Shown: piece by piece, positions 24,518 to 24,783 of the stretch
Position numbering within the stretch: position 1 is the first letter of the stretch
How the letters are laid out: each line of letters starts with the position of its first letter
Source of the DNA: Chara braunii
Taxonomy: Eukaryota; Streptophyta; Charophyceae; Charales; Characeae
Direction: 5' to 3'
DNA length: 24,783 nt
Assembly: GCA_003427395.1 (NCBI GenBank)
Contig: BFEA01000182.1
Span: forward strand, 2,083,312-2,108,094
Program-made: the position numbers and the translations under genes
Notes under the pieces: model-generated
Told to the model about the DNA's origin: nothing
The model's input: only the letters and a program-made list of their open reading frames with translations
Database searches by the model: none

Positions 24518-24783
24518 CCCTGCAGGAAAGAGTGAGTAGGCAGAGGTAGTCTTCAGGATTCGGCCGCANCACTCAGGAGGAGCGNTGCAGTAGTCTTCAG
24601 CGCTAGGCAGTAGTGGTAGCGCTAGCTGTAGCCTTCGGCGCTGGGCGCCATAGCTGTAGCTGTAGTCTTCAGCGCTGGGCGCTGGTAGGTAGTAGATCGC
24701 AGAGTGGGGAGAGAGACTGGCGGAGGCCAGTGTTACTTACCTGTGGCGCCATCGCTCCAGCTCCATCTTCGCGGTACCTGCAT
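24518..24783. other. Putative transcribed leader of the structured element, no gene
   Basis: gtcttcagcgct-gggcgc words repeat at about 24590 and 24665, with a related ggcgctgggcgcc near 24639. N bases at 24569 and 24585. cttacctgtggcgcc near 24736-24750 matches the start of the 203-bp tandem unit at 17018. The window ends here. Confidence 0.4.

Overview
This is nuclear DNA from a eukaryote with a large, repeat-filled genome, most likely a streptophyte (green-plant lineage) alga. The clues are a Ty3/gypsy element with a chromodomain-like integrase tail, a TTTAGGG-type telomere-like tract, long CT/CA microsatellites, assembly gaps, and no dense operon-like gene packing. The gag-pol wording resembles charophyte (Chara-type) retroelement proteins as I remember them. 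That attribution is inference and was not searched. No intact host gene is visible; nearly everything recognisable is mobile-element or repeat sequence.

Layout. 1-2740: two tandem copies of a roughly 1.58 kb unit carrying Cys/His-rich RING-like modules with broken frames, with a third fragment at 13761-14012. 2741-2911: a CCGG-rich block resembling a hAT end. 3402-5392: the C-terminal half of a decayed LINE (RT tail plus zf-RVT zinc finger), followed by a TTTAGGG-like tract. 5419-6240: a small non-coding LTR element (TRIM-like), internal part plus 3' LTR. 6241-11800 (minus strand): a nearly complete Ty3/gypsy element (gag, protease, RT, RNase H, integrase, chromodomain-like tail) with four in-frame stops and one frameshift. 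12067-12141: an assembly gap. 12142-12672: a second TRIM-like copy, 5' LTR part plus internal region.

13202-13536 holds a possible transmembrane exon. It is followed by microsatellites and, at 13635-13671, a near-perfect Nextera mate-pair junction adapter, so the join there is suspect. 14825-14945: a second hAT-like end. 15506-15963: clustered perfect hairpins. 16140-16609: a clean solo LTR of the TRIM-like family flanked by a 5-bp target duplication. 16808-17208: a ~203-bp tandem duplication. 17210-18740: unrecognised sequence. 19444-19672: a 53-bp minisatellite.

The right third (20029-24520) is unusually rich in perfect palindromes. It also contains hammerhead-ribozyme-like motifs: one complete type III fold at 20752-20810, and three tandem or inverted relatives at 22919-23290 with a 72-bp-arm inverted repeat between them. 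Several TATA boxes in this window lie in the loops of perfect palindromes. The hammerhead array and the palindrome-embedded promoters are the best candidates for something undescribed, possibly a retrozyme-like or other non-autonomous family mobilised by proteins of LTR elements such as the gypsy element seen here.
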